Shown here piece by piece: positions 9,301-13,326 of a stretch of DNA of 13,326 nt. The position numbers and the translations under genes were made by a program. The DNA comes from Pelagophyceae sp. CCMP2097 (lineage: Eukaryota > Sar > Pelagophyceae): NCBI GenBank assembly GCA_026770575.1, contig MU657177.1:544693-558018 (forward strand), given 5' to 3'. The first letter of the stretch is position 1, and each line of letters starts with the position of its first letter. Below the pieces are notes generated by a model, which saw nothing but the letters and a program-made list of their open reading frames with translations, made no database searches and was not told the DNA's origin.

Positions 9301-12300
9301 TATATACCATGCTGAGCACCAGTCCGCCGCGACGGAGTTCCAGCAAGCACGCGCCACTGACGTGATCCTCGCTCGGCGCAAAAACGTGGTCGAAATCCGA
9401 GCCTCCGCGCTTCGTCGCCTTGGCGACTCGGACGAGGAAGTGCTGCTTGACCTAGGAAGCCTCGAGTGAGGGCATGCAAGGCCCTCTTTCTCCCTAATAA
9501 ATGCAAGGCCCTCTTTCTCCCTAATAAATGCAAGGCCCTCTTTCTCCCTAATAAATGCAAGGCCCTCTTTCTCCCTAATAAATGCAAGGCCCTAATAAAT
9601 GCAAGGCCCTAATAAATGCAAGGCCCTAATAAATGCGGAGCGGGGCGATATTCGGCCGCGCCCGACGCACCGAGGCCCAATTCCGGTCTGTGACGCGGAT
9701 CTCCGACTCAAAGTCGCCGTAGTTGTCCGTGTACCCGCTGAGCAGCGGCGAGTAGATCGGATCGACGGAGCCGTCGTCCAAGAGATGGTCCACCTCGACC
9801 CAAGTGTCGCGCACGCCGACCCCGGACTCGGCGGCGACGTTGACGGCGAGCGTCCCGATCCAGGGCGACGTGAACAGCGCCGTTGTAGAAAGTTTTTGCG
9901 CCCCGTCCTTGACCGTCGACACGGTGTACATGACGTACGCGCCGGGAACGTCGCCGGTGTCTCGGTCGTAGTACCTCGAAGAAAATGATTCAGGGGGGGC
10001 GGGGGCGTCGGGACCCTTATCGTGGCAGTCTTGGCGTCCCTCGAATGCTGAAAACTGAAGACGGTCGGCTCACGAGATTGGCGAAAAGGGCTGGCCGCAG
10101 TGCTTGGACGCCGTCGGGATGTCGGCGATGAGCGTCGTCTCGTCCGGCGCGTCCACAGGCGACCGGAAGATGCGAAAGCCCTAGCGAGGGGCCGACGCGT
10201 GATCCCGTATCGCGGCGTTCTTCATCTTGCGACGCGCCGAGGGGGGTCAAACGATGAAACGCGCCTCTTCCTCCTGCGACGTGTCGAGCCAGGAGAAGCG
10301 GACGCCCGTCTCGGAGATTAGCGCGGGCACGACGTCGGCGGGCGAGCCGTCGTAGGCGAGGCCCGTGGAGCAGCGGGTCTCGGTGAGGGACATGTCGATG
10401 TCTTTGGTGAGGCACGGCCCTCCAAGACGGCAGAAGAACGCTTCGACGCAGTAGAGGCGCTTTTTGTTGTCCCCCGTATCGTCGATTTGATCCGTGTCTT
10501 GGACGACGCACTTGACAGAGCCTTGGCCCGCATCGACGCAGCTCTTGCCCGGGCCGGTCGCGGCGTCGGCGATGCCCTTGACGAAGTCCTCCTCTTTGAC
10601 GAGGGCGCCGTTGCGGTAGACGCATTGCTTGTAGAGCGCCTTTTTCGATTTGTCCAGCGTCCAGGTCCATTCGACGCCGCCTTTGGTGCCGCCGGTGCTG
10701 CCGTCGTCGAGGTGGTTGTCGCACTGCGCCGCGCCCCAGTCCGCGCTCGGGTACGATGCCACCATGTCCCCGAGCGCCATTGTGCCGACTCGGACGCCGG
10801 ACCCGCGGAGCGAGAGTTCTTTGGTGGTGCGCGCCTAGGGGAGGGAGGGGAGATTCGCTGGGATAGAGGGACCCTCCTGACTTGCGGCTCGAGTCCAGGT
10901 TGTGGCGTCCACTGCCCCATGGGCTCTTCCGGGTTTTCTTTGGGAATTTGAGGCAGGGCCAATTCTGGGCAGATTCCAAAAAGAACGGAAAAAGAACGGC
11001 CTCCATCCGACTTGGGGCCTCCATCCGACTTGCGCAATGCACGCACCCCGAGAGTGTCGAGGACCATTTGCTGGATGGTGATATCCTGCTCGCCGAGCTT
11101 GTTGAAAAAGAACGGTTCGTCCGAATCCTGCCTCGCCCAAATGTCCAAGATCCCGGGCGGGACGGCCATGTGGAAGCCCTCGATGGCGGCGACGGCCTCG
11201 GCGCGAGAGAGGCGGTTGTCGCCTAACCGAAGCGCGGCGTATGAAACAGTATCAGGGGAACCAAGCCGAGGAAGCGCCTATTTTCGAGCATGCGATCCAC
11301 TCCTTGGAGACAGAGTCCTCGCCTCCCGCGCCTCGGCGTCATTCGAAAAAGGGCGACGAGTCTCGCACCGTTGGTGTCGGCGGAGCGGAAGATGGTGTTC
11401 CAGGCGACGACGACGTTGTTCATGTCGCGACTGGGCCACGCCGCCTCGAGGAGCAAGCCGCCCAGCGAGACCGACTCCATCAACTCGTCGCAGCCCTCTC
11501 TGTCGCCTAGAGTCGGACGCCGGCGTCTTCCCGAGAGTCGGTCCCCAGAGTCGGCCCGCTCGCAAGGCCCTTTTCTGGTGTTCAGGGGCTGTGATTGGTT
11601 TCTCCGGTTGCTCTAATTTCTCCGCTCGTTGCTCCTGCTTCTCTCGTTCTCTCTGTGCTCTCGTTCTTTAAAGGTTTGGGACGTACATTGCTCGCCCGTC
11701 ATGCCCACGGCGCACTTGCATTCGTCTCGAGACGTGTACCCGCGGAACCAAGGGTGCCATTCGCTGTTGGTCTTGGCTCCGCAGGAGATGCATGCATCCA
11801 GGCCGCCGGTGGAGAATGTTCCGGGCGGGCAGAGGTCGCAGGCCGTCTTATCGGCCGAAGCGGCCCTGCCCGGCTGGCAAGTCATGCACTGCGAGTTCTT
11901 GGTAGACGACGCTCTGCCGGGCTGACATTCTCCGCACACCGTTTGTGACCAGTAGGCCATCTGGCCGGCGGGGCAGTCCAGGCACGAGTTGGAGATCGGA
12001 TCCGTGCTGATCCTGCCTGGTGAACAGTCGTTGCACCTTTTGCTCCACTCGTTGTAATAGCCGCCGGCGGGGCAGACTTGGCAAAACGCGGAAGGCGGAA
12101 ACGTCGACGAGGAACCGGTGGGGCACTTCTCGCATTTGTCCGAGGCGGGCGAGGTGGACTTTTCCCCAAGTTGGCATGAGATGCACCGGGCGTTGTACGT
12201 TCTCGCCTGGGCGTACGACCCGGCGAGGCAGGGCGCGCAATGCGCCGACGTCGGATTCGTGGAGATGGAGCCGGTGGGGCACCAGTCGCAGCTCGTCCTC

Positions 12301-12771
12301 GTGGCGTCGGAGAACTTGCCCGAAACGCACTGGCCGCAGGCCCTTTGCTGGACCCCTCTTGCGATCGAGCCCGCGGGACAGTCTATGCAGACCTCGCTCT
12401 TGGTTCCCGAAGAGTACTTGCCGTAGGCGCACTGCCGGCAGCCTTGGCCGTCGTTCCATCCGCAATAGTTGTCGTTGAAGAAACCGGCTGGGCAGTCTGT
12501 GCAACTGTCCCGGTTTGGCCAAGGGTAGAAAATGCCGGACGTCCTACGAGGGCGAGGGGGGGGGGCAGATCAAGAATCCAAGTCGGAGCATCAAGAGGAG
12601 TCCGAACTCATCGAGATCAAGAGGACTCATAACACGAGCCGAAGCCATCCAGATCAAGAGGAGTCCGAAGCACGAGATCCAAGGGGAAGATAGGACGCAC
12701 CCCTTGTCCCCGCAGCAGGCCGCCTCGGCGAGCGGAGCCGCCGCCGCCCAGAGGACCAAGAGGCGCAGCAT
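3055..12771 (-). CDS. Large multidomain type I membrane surface protein (whole gene, about 20 exons)
   Basis: This is one spliced gene of about 9.7 kb from ATG at 12771 to TAA at 3055-3057, with about 2,350-2,400 codons. Exons 1-17 join in frame with GT-AG introns of 53-391 bp. The predicted protein has a cleavable signal peptide (AEA before ACC), about fifteen CxxC cysteine knots of GCC2/GCC3 type, an EGF-like end and one canonical EF-hand. A fibronectin-III-like region, two carboxypeptidase-regulatory-like domains, long unnamed ectodomain modules and at least a dozen N-glycosylation sequons follow. It ends with a Thr/Pro stalk, one transmembrane helix and a tail of about 50 residues with RRKKR. 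The topology indicates the secretory pathway and the cell surface. From memory, and unchecked, the RDPPGG motif and the SDP...GTPIF...SCPGE segment recall very large surface proteins of protists and some bacteria. No ligand or enzyme activity is evident. Exons 18-20 are the uncertain part. Confidence 0.85.
3613..4399 (-). CDS. Exon 19: membrane-proximal domain, NAT-glycosylation array and stalk (boundaries uncertain)
   Basis: The protein frame is clear over about 3613-4370: RRSRPMTTAGPTTSHPTLQP, then ASLSISIGVVAVISSG, YCADLESSGILAVQAAVVQG, FDFSTTNNVTADCFD and DEVALVFSLSLRASDVVD. The glycosylation array, NFSNETEVE with two sequons and a Pro-rich stalk (PTFSKAP, FQPTPKPSLS) follow. The 5' end could be 4399 (ATCAG before GC) or 4369 (TTTTCAG before TG), both phase 1. 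A phase-0 acceptor at 4295 (ACCAAG before GCC) is also possible. The 3' end at 3613 (GC before GTCCC) is off-consensus, and 3663 (CCC before GTGTTC) is an alternative. Confidence 0.6.
3781..3900 (-). repeat. 18-bp tandem repeat encoding six GNAT sequons
   Basis: On the minus strand the peptide is GPGNATGPGNAT, AGNAT, GLGNAT, GRGNAT, GLGNAT: six Asn-Ala-Thr sequons spaced by five or six residues. The DNA unit (GGTGGCGTTGCCAAGGCC on the plus strand) is 18 bp, so expansions keep the frame. One unit is shortened by 3 bp. Dense N-glycosylation next to the membrane stalk is typical of an extended, protease-resistant spacer. Confidence 0.9.
4560..4731 (-). CDS. Exon 18: 3' end uncertain
   Basis: The acceptor ACCAG precedes GTACAAC, giving CE-YNADDVYQYRTTLSEKE. 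Two ends are possible. A phase-1 donor at C before GTAAAG (exon end 4679) is a good consensus site. A phase-0 donor at AAG before GTGAAAG (exon end 4560) would also keep VSVVHPVFANQSNFES and an acidic EPNEPDEP repeat. The coordinates given are for the longer form. The choice depends on the exon 19 acceptor. Confidence 0.5.
4809..4888 (-). CDS. Exon 17: short paired-Cys beta exon
   Basis: The acceptor CTACGCTAG precedes GTCCTC, phase 0. It encodes VLLTVTKTHPFCFEFA and DISITLTSQCE, two strands with one Cys each. The donor is GA before GTACGTCC, phase 2. This frame differs from the long minus-strand open frame at 4464-5387, which is a shadow over this stretch. Confidence 0.78.
4957..5242 (-). 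CDS. Exon 16: Cys-containing beta module
   Basis: The acceptor CTTTCTAG precedes GTACCACTGC. It encodes YHCGDDFNPRADCDDLEE, then ATIGVVLQNISPSLRSVLYR, ADYCGQPGDSSG and AYMLDGLPYGQSE. NIS is an N-glycosylation sequon. The donor is GAG then GTGCGA, phase 0. Confidence 0.8.
5311..5420 (-). CDS. Exon 15: GTPIF...SCPGE segment
   Basis: The acceptor CGACCTAG precedes GACCTGGCG. Joined to exon 14 it reads AVKITQ-DLAHGTPIFTT, then MGGQSSCPGETGTTKIDSR and VTIEKLE. This SDP...GTPIF...SCPGETGT arrangement recalls, from memory, repeated segments of large surface proteins. The donor is GA before GTGCGTC, phase 2. The upstream intron is only 53 bp. Confidence 0.8.
5474..6365 (-). CDS. Exon 14: unnamed ectodomain module with basic clusters and SDP motif
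   Basis: The acceptor TTTGTAG precedes GTACCTC. It encodes YLSDGLAHMTLWDESRSHSI, IFGQEAWFHEITKEDVHAYV, a QSTQKICLG stretch, and ITFSGTAALDFEYSLSDAS. A cluster of Arg-Arg-Leu motifs follows (MRRRLEG, GRRLDG, CRRLMD, QRKLG), then VSVSLSDPSPYDFFAVKITQ. The donor is CAG then GTTCGT, phase 0. No catalytic motif is seen. The basic clusters could be protease-processing sites. Confidence 0.83.
6442..6646 (-). CDS. Exon 13: predicted alpha-helical / coiled segment
   Basis: The acceptor CTCCATCAG precedes GCGAATC (phase 1). It encodes ESEAETELFKESTKALKNWQ, TVLKDYRTATSSSEETLAAG and VEAMLSGFKDHFTAFTL, strongly amphipathic and Glu/Lys-rich. The donor CA before GTCAGTTTCC (phase 2) is slightly off-consensus. 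It is the in-frame GT that links to exon 14 in the right phase. Confidence 0.76.
6647..6775 (-). repeat. Intron 12 with direct and inverted GGTCTGGACC repeats
   Basis: A 129-bp intron. CCAAGGTCTGGACCC occurs at 6678-6692 and 6706-6720, and its inverse, GGTCCAGACC, at 6659-6668. The inverted pair can form a stem near the acceptor. Confidence 0.78.
6776..6888 (-). CDS. Exon 12: helical ectodomain segment
   Basis: The acceptor GACGAG precedes GTACTGT (phase 2). It encodes YCVFGARTHEWLPEQISTFV and VTVYEIEQTMVRLGGLI. The donor is A before GTGCGTG, phase 1. The frame runs on into intron 12 but soon becomes Arg/Pro-rich. Confidence 0.76.
6889..7038 (-). repeat. Intron 11 with a 15-bp direct repeat
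   Basis: A 150-bp intron. TCAAATCCTCAACTC on the plus strand occurs at 6893-6907 and 6919-6933, next to the acceptor end. The acceptor GACGAG lacks a good pyrimidine tract. Confidence 0.7.
7039..7441 (-). CDS. Exon 11: beta-rich ectodomain segment after the RDPPGG motif
   Basis: The acceptor CTTCGTAG precedes GCGACTC, which completes DPPGG-DSTATLTEGTELSLSM. A six-Ser run (HDSSSSSSTTAG) is followed by alternating polar/hydrophobic strands (DMTFTFDLAISTSNDP, SDVIVGGGANIRVLTAIKVD). The donor is AT before GTGAGCC, phase 2. Confidence 0.82.
7519..8528 (-). CDS. Exon 10: large unnamed ectodomain module ending at RDPPG
   Basis: 1,010 bp, the longest exon. The acceptor AAATCTAG precedes GTACCAG. 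It starts YQGNASTYLPPAPAFMLRLG with an NAS sequon, carries spaced cysteines (PCSEL, MGCRVE, RPCATS, FCVDK, TCFSK) and a GDNATRP sequon, and has a beta-rich middle (GDTFMLHFDLVERH, YSSSVDFGYRHQVKV). It ends TLIFTVLRDPPGG at the junction. The donor is G before GTGCGCC, phase 1. I recognise no named domain. The FTVLRDPPGG motif recurs, from memory, in very large surface proteins. Confidence 0.85.
8647..8741 (-). CDS. Exon 9: short ectodomain exon
   Basis: The acceptor CGCCTCTAG precedes GTCGTCGGC, phase 0. It encodes VVGGSDGVAYVNGQPVV and LELGTCGGFQRKLF. The donor is AC before GTGAGTC, phase 2. The following 118-bp intron contains GAGTC-rich words also seen in introns 2 and 19. Confidence 0.78.
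8836..9279 (-). CDS. Exon 8: second carboxypeptidase-regulatory-like beta domain
   Basis: The acceptor CACATAG precedes GTCACCGTG, phase 0 at both ends. It encodes VTVSHFRSATVDFIDKSAVS, then ITGVVKYDFEQADFG, a CEFEAGDCYC cysteine cluster, STSVIVDRGRGDIESYTT, NDAGEFAFSAAYMSNVTVRI and a GRSHSFRLV strand. The NDAGEF...VTVRI pattern fits carboxypeptidase-regulatory-like folds. SNVT is an N-glycosylation sequon. The donor is GAA then GTGCGT. Confidence 0.82.
9281..9469 (+). pseudogene. Possible plus-strand coding fragment nested in intron 7
   Basis: The plus frame reads from about 9281 through AEHQSAATEFQQARATDVIL and ARRKNVVEIRASALRRLG to DSDEEVLLDLGSLE, then TGA at 9467-9469. The composition is balanced and amphipathic, unlike the Arg/Pro-rich shadow frames elsewhere. 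The first AATAAA comes about 27 bp after the stop. I recognise no family. It could be the 3' end of a captured or retroposed gene, or a mobile-element remnant. It could also be a chance frame. Confidence 0.35.
9476..9634. repeat. AATAAA-containing minisatellite (four 27-bp and three 17-bp units)
   Basis: The unit on the plus strand starts GCAAGGCCCTCTTTCTCCCT and ends AATAAAT (27 bp). Copies start at 9476, 9503, 9530 and 9557. They are followed by three 17-bp units (9584, 9601, 9618) that lack the same 10 internal bases, CTCTTTCTCC. Every unit carries one AATAAA on the plus strand, seven in all. The minus-strand open frame here (repeating KRALHLLGR) is an artefact of the 27-bp period. Confidence 0.95.
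9671..9974 (-). CDS. Exon 7: end of fibronectin-III-like domain and first carboxypeptidase-regulatory-like domain
   Basis: The acceptor TTCGAG precedes GTACTAC (phase 2). It reads YYDRDTGDVPGAYVMYTVST, matching the Y-D-...-PG-Y-YTV end of a fibronectin-III-like fold. A new beta domain follows: SPWIGTLAVNVAAESGVGV, RDTWVEVDHLLDDGSVD and a TDNYGDFESEIRVTDRNWAS turn, as in carboxypeptidase-regulatory/CNA-B-like domains (TDxxGxF). The donor is TCG then GTGCGT, phase 0. Confidence 0.8.
10074..10180 (-). CDS. Exon 6: fibronectin-III-like core
   Basis: The acceptor CTCGCTAG precedes GGCTTTCGC. It encodes GFRIFRSPVDAPDETTLIAD and then IPTASKHCGQPFSPIS. The run from VRFSW in exon 5 through GFRIFR is the fibronectin-III-like strand pattern. 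The donor is TC before GTGAGCC, phase 2. Confidence 0.78.
10253..10834 (-). CDS. Exon 5: Cys-containing ectodomain and start of a fibronectin-III-like domain
   Basis: 194 codons, phase 0 at both ends. It starts ARTTKELSLRGSGVRVGTMA and carries several spaced cysteines (AQCDN, KQCVYRN, KSCVD, VKCVV, LYCVEAFFC, GGPC, TRCSTG). It ends with DGSPADVVPALISETGVRFSW and LDTSQEEEARFI, where the VRFSW strand is typical of the fibronectin-III B strand. The donor GTTTGACC is weaker than the others. The longer minus-strand frames over 10017-11169 are shadows. Confidence 0.78.
10835..11046 (-). repeat. Intron 4 with a 17-bp tandem duplication
   Basis: A 212-bp intron ending in a pyrimidine-rich CCCCTCCCTCCCCTAG acceptor. 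The plus-strand word GGCCTCCATCCGACTTG is duplicated at 10998-11014 and 11016-11032, next to a doubled AAAAAGAACGG. Confidence 0.8.
11047..11222 (-). CDS. Exon 4: second half of the EF-hand
   Basis: The acceptor GGTTAG precedes GCGACAAC. Joined to exon 3 it reads ADTNGDNRLSRAEAVAAIEGF, in which DTNGDNRLSRAE is a canonical 12-residue EF-hand loop (D1, N3, D5, S9, E12). The rest, GFHMAVPPGILDIWARQ to TIQQMVLDTLG, could be a degenerate partner hand. The donor is GGG then GTGCGT, phase 0. The restored EF-hand strongly supports the 3/4 junction. Confidence 0.85.
11369..11506 (-). CDS. Exon 3: linker and first half of the EF-hand
   Basis: The acceptor CTCTAG precedes GCGACAG (phase 1), which completes a Cys codon, so the EGF-like cysteine is kept (EQC-DREGCDEL). 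The exon continues SVSLGGLLLEAAWPSRDMNN and then an E-helix, VVVAWNTIFRSADTN. The donor follows AAC G as GTGCGA, phase 1, in the middle of the calcium-binding loop. The upstream intron (11507-11686) has three copies of AGAGTCGG. Confidence 0.82.
11687..12543 (-). CDS. Exon 2: cysteine-rich GCC2/GCC3 (ephrin-receptor-like) repeats and EGF-like end
   Basis: 857 bp, open throughout in the correct frame. It encodes about fifteen CxxC motifs (CTDC, CRQC, CIDC, CGQC, CDWC, CAPC, CISC, CEKC, CQVC, CNDC, CLDC, CGEC, CMTC, CDLC, CISC). These alternate with PAGxxS/T-type loops of 12-20 residues ending in another Cys, the pattern of GCC2/GCC3 and TNFR-like disulfide knots. It closes with DECKCAVGMTGEQC, an EGF-like C-terminal pattern (CxCxxGxxGxxC). 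Such arrays form extended extracellular rods. The donor is T before GTACGT, phase 1. The longer open frame over 11848-12522 on this strand is a shadow frame. Confidence 0.9.
12544..12700 (-). repeat. Intron 1 with internal direct repeats
   Basis: A 157-bp intron from GTGCGT to CTCGTAG. A 17-bp word, ATCAAGAGGAGTCCGAA on the plus strand, occurs at 12590-12606 and again at 12653-12669, with a partial third copy near 12616. There is a G homopolymer (C on the coding strand) just upstream of the acceptor. Confidence 0.75.
12701..12771 (-). CDS. Exon 1: signal peptide
   Basis: It starts at the ATG at 12771 (context CTCGCCATGC) and reads MLRLLVLWAAAAPLAEA, a short basic start, a Leu/Ala hydrophobic core and an AEA cleavage site, then ACCGDKG. 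The frame is open upstream to a GTG at 12786, but the ATG gives a normal signal peptide. The donor is GG followed by GTGCGTCC (phase 2). The next exon completes a Gly codon. Confidence 0.85.
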
Positions 12772-13065
12772 GGCGAGAGGCCACACGGGGTTCGAGACCC
12801 TGGACTCGTCGAAGGGAGTCGAGAAAATATTTTTTCGAATTCAAGTTCAGTATGTATCTGCTCAACTTTTGACAGAAACTAAATTCCGATACTTTAGAAC
12901 AGATTGACTTTCACTTTGCTGTCCCTCTCCCTCTCCTTAGGAATTCCTAATTTAAGCTGAAAGTTATCTAAATTTTAAAATGCCTTAAGCGGCCTTTAAA
13001 ACTGGAAATAGAGGAGTTATCTAAATTTTAAGAGGGCTTATTTAAAATACCTCTCTCTCCGAGCC

Positions 13066-13085
13066 TTTAAATAGGCCTATTTAAA
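13066..13085. repeat. Perfect 20-bp palindrome
   Basis: Arms TTTAAATAGG and CCTATTTAAA meet with no spacer. It sits in the AT-rich flank about 300 bp upstream of the start codon. It could be a dimeric protein-binding site or a repeat end. Confidence 0.9.
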
Positions 13086-13109
13086 ACTGAGTTTTTGCTC
13101 GGATTTTTG

Positions 13110-13172
13110 AGGACCCGAAGGGTCCTTGCCGTTTATTCAACGTCAGTTTACGGCAAGGGCCCTTCGGGTCCT
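13110..13172. repeat. 23-bp inverted repeat (fold-back)
   Basis: The left arm, 13110-13132, begins AGGACCCGAAGGGTCC. The right arm, 13150-13172, ends CCTTCGGGTCCT. They pair over 23 bases with a single G-T mismatch around a 17-bp loop. Each arm also contains its own small GGACCC/GGGTCC inverted motif. Confidence 0.92.
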
Positions 13173-13201
13173 TTGATTGAAGGATTACCAGGGGCAATTA
13201 T

Positions 13202-13234
13202 GTCTGTCTGTCTGTTTGTCTGTTTGTCCGTCCG
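13202..13234. repeat. TGTC-type microsatellite
   Basis: Tandem TGTC units with TGTT and CGTC variants form a simple-sequence tract in the upstream flank. Confidence 0.85.
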
Positions 13235-13291
13235 TCGCCCAGCAAATCCGAGGTTCCACCTTGGGAAGAAAAAAAACAGCAACTCGGCCGA

Positions 13292-13323
13292 TTTAGCGAT
13301 TGGTGGTTGATGCGATCGCTAAA
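13292..13323. repeat. 9-bp inverted repeat at the window edge
   Basis: TTTAGCGAT (13292-13300) and ATCGCTAAA (13315-13323) are perfect inverted arms separated by 14 bp. It could be the end of a longer element cut by the window. Confidence 0.7.
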
Positions 13324-13326
13324 ATT

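Larger units (their letters stand above)
9280..9670 (-). other. Intron 7, unusually long, with nested plus-strand ORF tail and minisatellite
   Basis: 391 bp, the longest intron in the gene. It runs from GTGCGTCGGG to TTCACATAG. It contains a minisatellite (9476-9634) and, on the plus strand, a coding-like stretch ending at a TGA (9467-9469). Both are described separately. Splicing across it joins NWAS to VTVSHF in phase 0. Confidence 0.75.
12772..13326. promoter_or_regulatory. Upstream flank of the gene, AT-richer, no gene seen
   Basis: The composition shifts at about 12825 from GC-rich to AT-rich (TTTAAA, ATCTAAATTTTAA words). This is the 5' side of the minus-strand gene and should hold its promoter, but I cannot point to a convincing TATA box or initiator. 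GTTATCTAAATTTTAA occurs twice (near 12963 and 13016), and a TTTAAAACTG word also recurs. Confidence 0.45.

Noticed and set aside
9300..9587. Minus-strand frame repeating KRALHLLGR
   Set aside because: It is the translation of the 27-bp minisatellite inside intron 7; the period is a multiple of three, so the frame stays open by construction.
10017..11169. Two long Arg-rich minus-strand frames of 283 and 341 codons
   Set aside because: They run through introns 4 and 5 and shadow exons 4 and 5, whose frame restores the EF-hand and the fibronectin-like strands.
11848..12522. 224-codon minus-strand frame over the cysteine-rich exon
   Set aside because: The neighbouring frame gives about fifteen regularly spaced CxxC motifs and is open throughout; this frame is its shadow.

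Overview
This window is eukaryotic nuclear DNA. It is GC-rich over most of its length and carries one large minus-strand gene split by short GT-AG introns. The composition, intron style, codon bias and protein type suggest a unicellular alga, most likely a GC-rich stramenopile or similar protist. That placement is inference, because no taxonomic marker gene is present.

Layout in plus-strand order. Positions 1-600 hold nothing I can call a gene. Positions about 635-2575 are a large satellite built from a 10-bp unit related to CGAACGCCTG. It contains a near-pure decamer run at 1011-1220 and a higher-order block of roughly 200 bp. Positions 2576-2667 are a short GCACCC-type repeat ending in a perfect 10-bp-arm hairpin. 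Positions 2668-3054 are the 3' flank of the gene. Positions 3055-12771 hold the gene, read right to left. Positions 12772-13326 are an AT-richer upstream flank with a 23-bp fold-back, a 20-bp perfect palindrome and a TGTC-type microsatellite.

The gene has about 20 exons and encodes roughly 2,350-2,400 residues. I reconstructed the splice junctions by hand. The first 17 exons join in frame with no stop, and every acceptor before exons 2-18 is AG followed by G. The protein reads as a type I membrane protein. In order it has a signal peptide, a cysteine-rich region of about fifteen CxxC knots (GCC2/GCC3, ephrin-receptor-like), an EGF-like end, and an EF-hand whose loop is split by an intron. These are followed by a fibronectin-III-like region, two carboxypeptidase-regulatory-like beta domains, large unnamed ectodomain modules (including an RDPPGG motif and a DP...Y...GTP/SCPGE segment), a run of six NAT N-glycosylation sequons, a Thr/Pro-rich stalk, one transmembrane helix and a short basic cytoplasmic tail. 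A calcium-responsive adhesion or surface-receptor role is plausible, but no ligand or catalytic activity can be read from the sequence.

The most unusual signals are four. Intron position is strongly tied to local sequence: phase-2 junctions sit before GTAC and phase-1 junctions before GCGA. Many introns carry internal tandem duplications. Intron 7 contains a plus-strand coding-like tail whose stop is followed by seven tandem AATAAA hexamers. The satellite has a layered higher-order structure. The exon 18/19/20 boundaries are the weakest part of the model.
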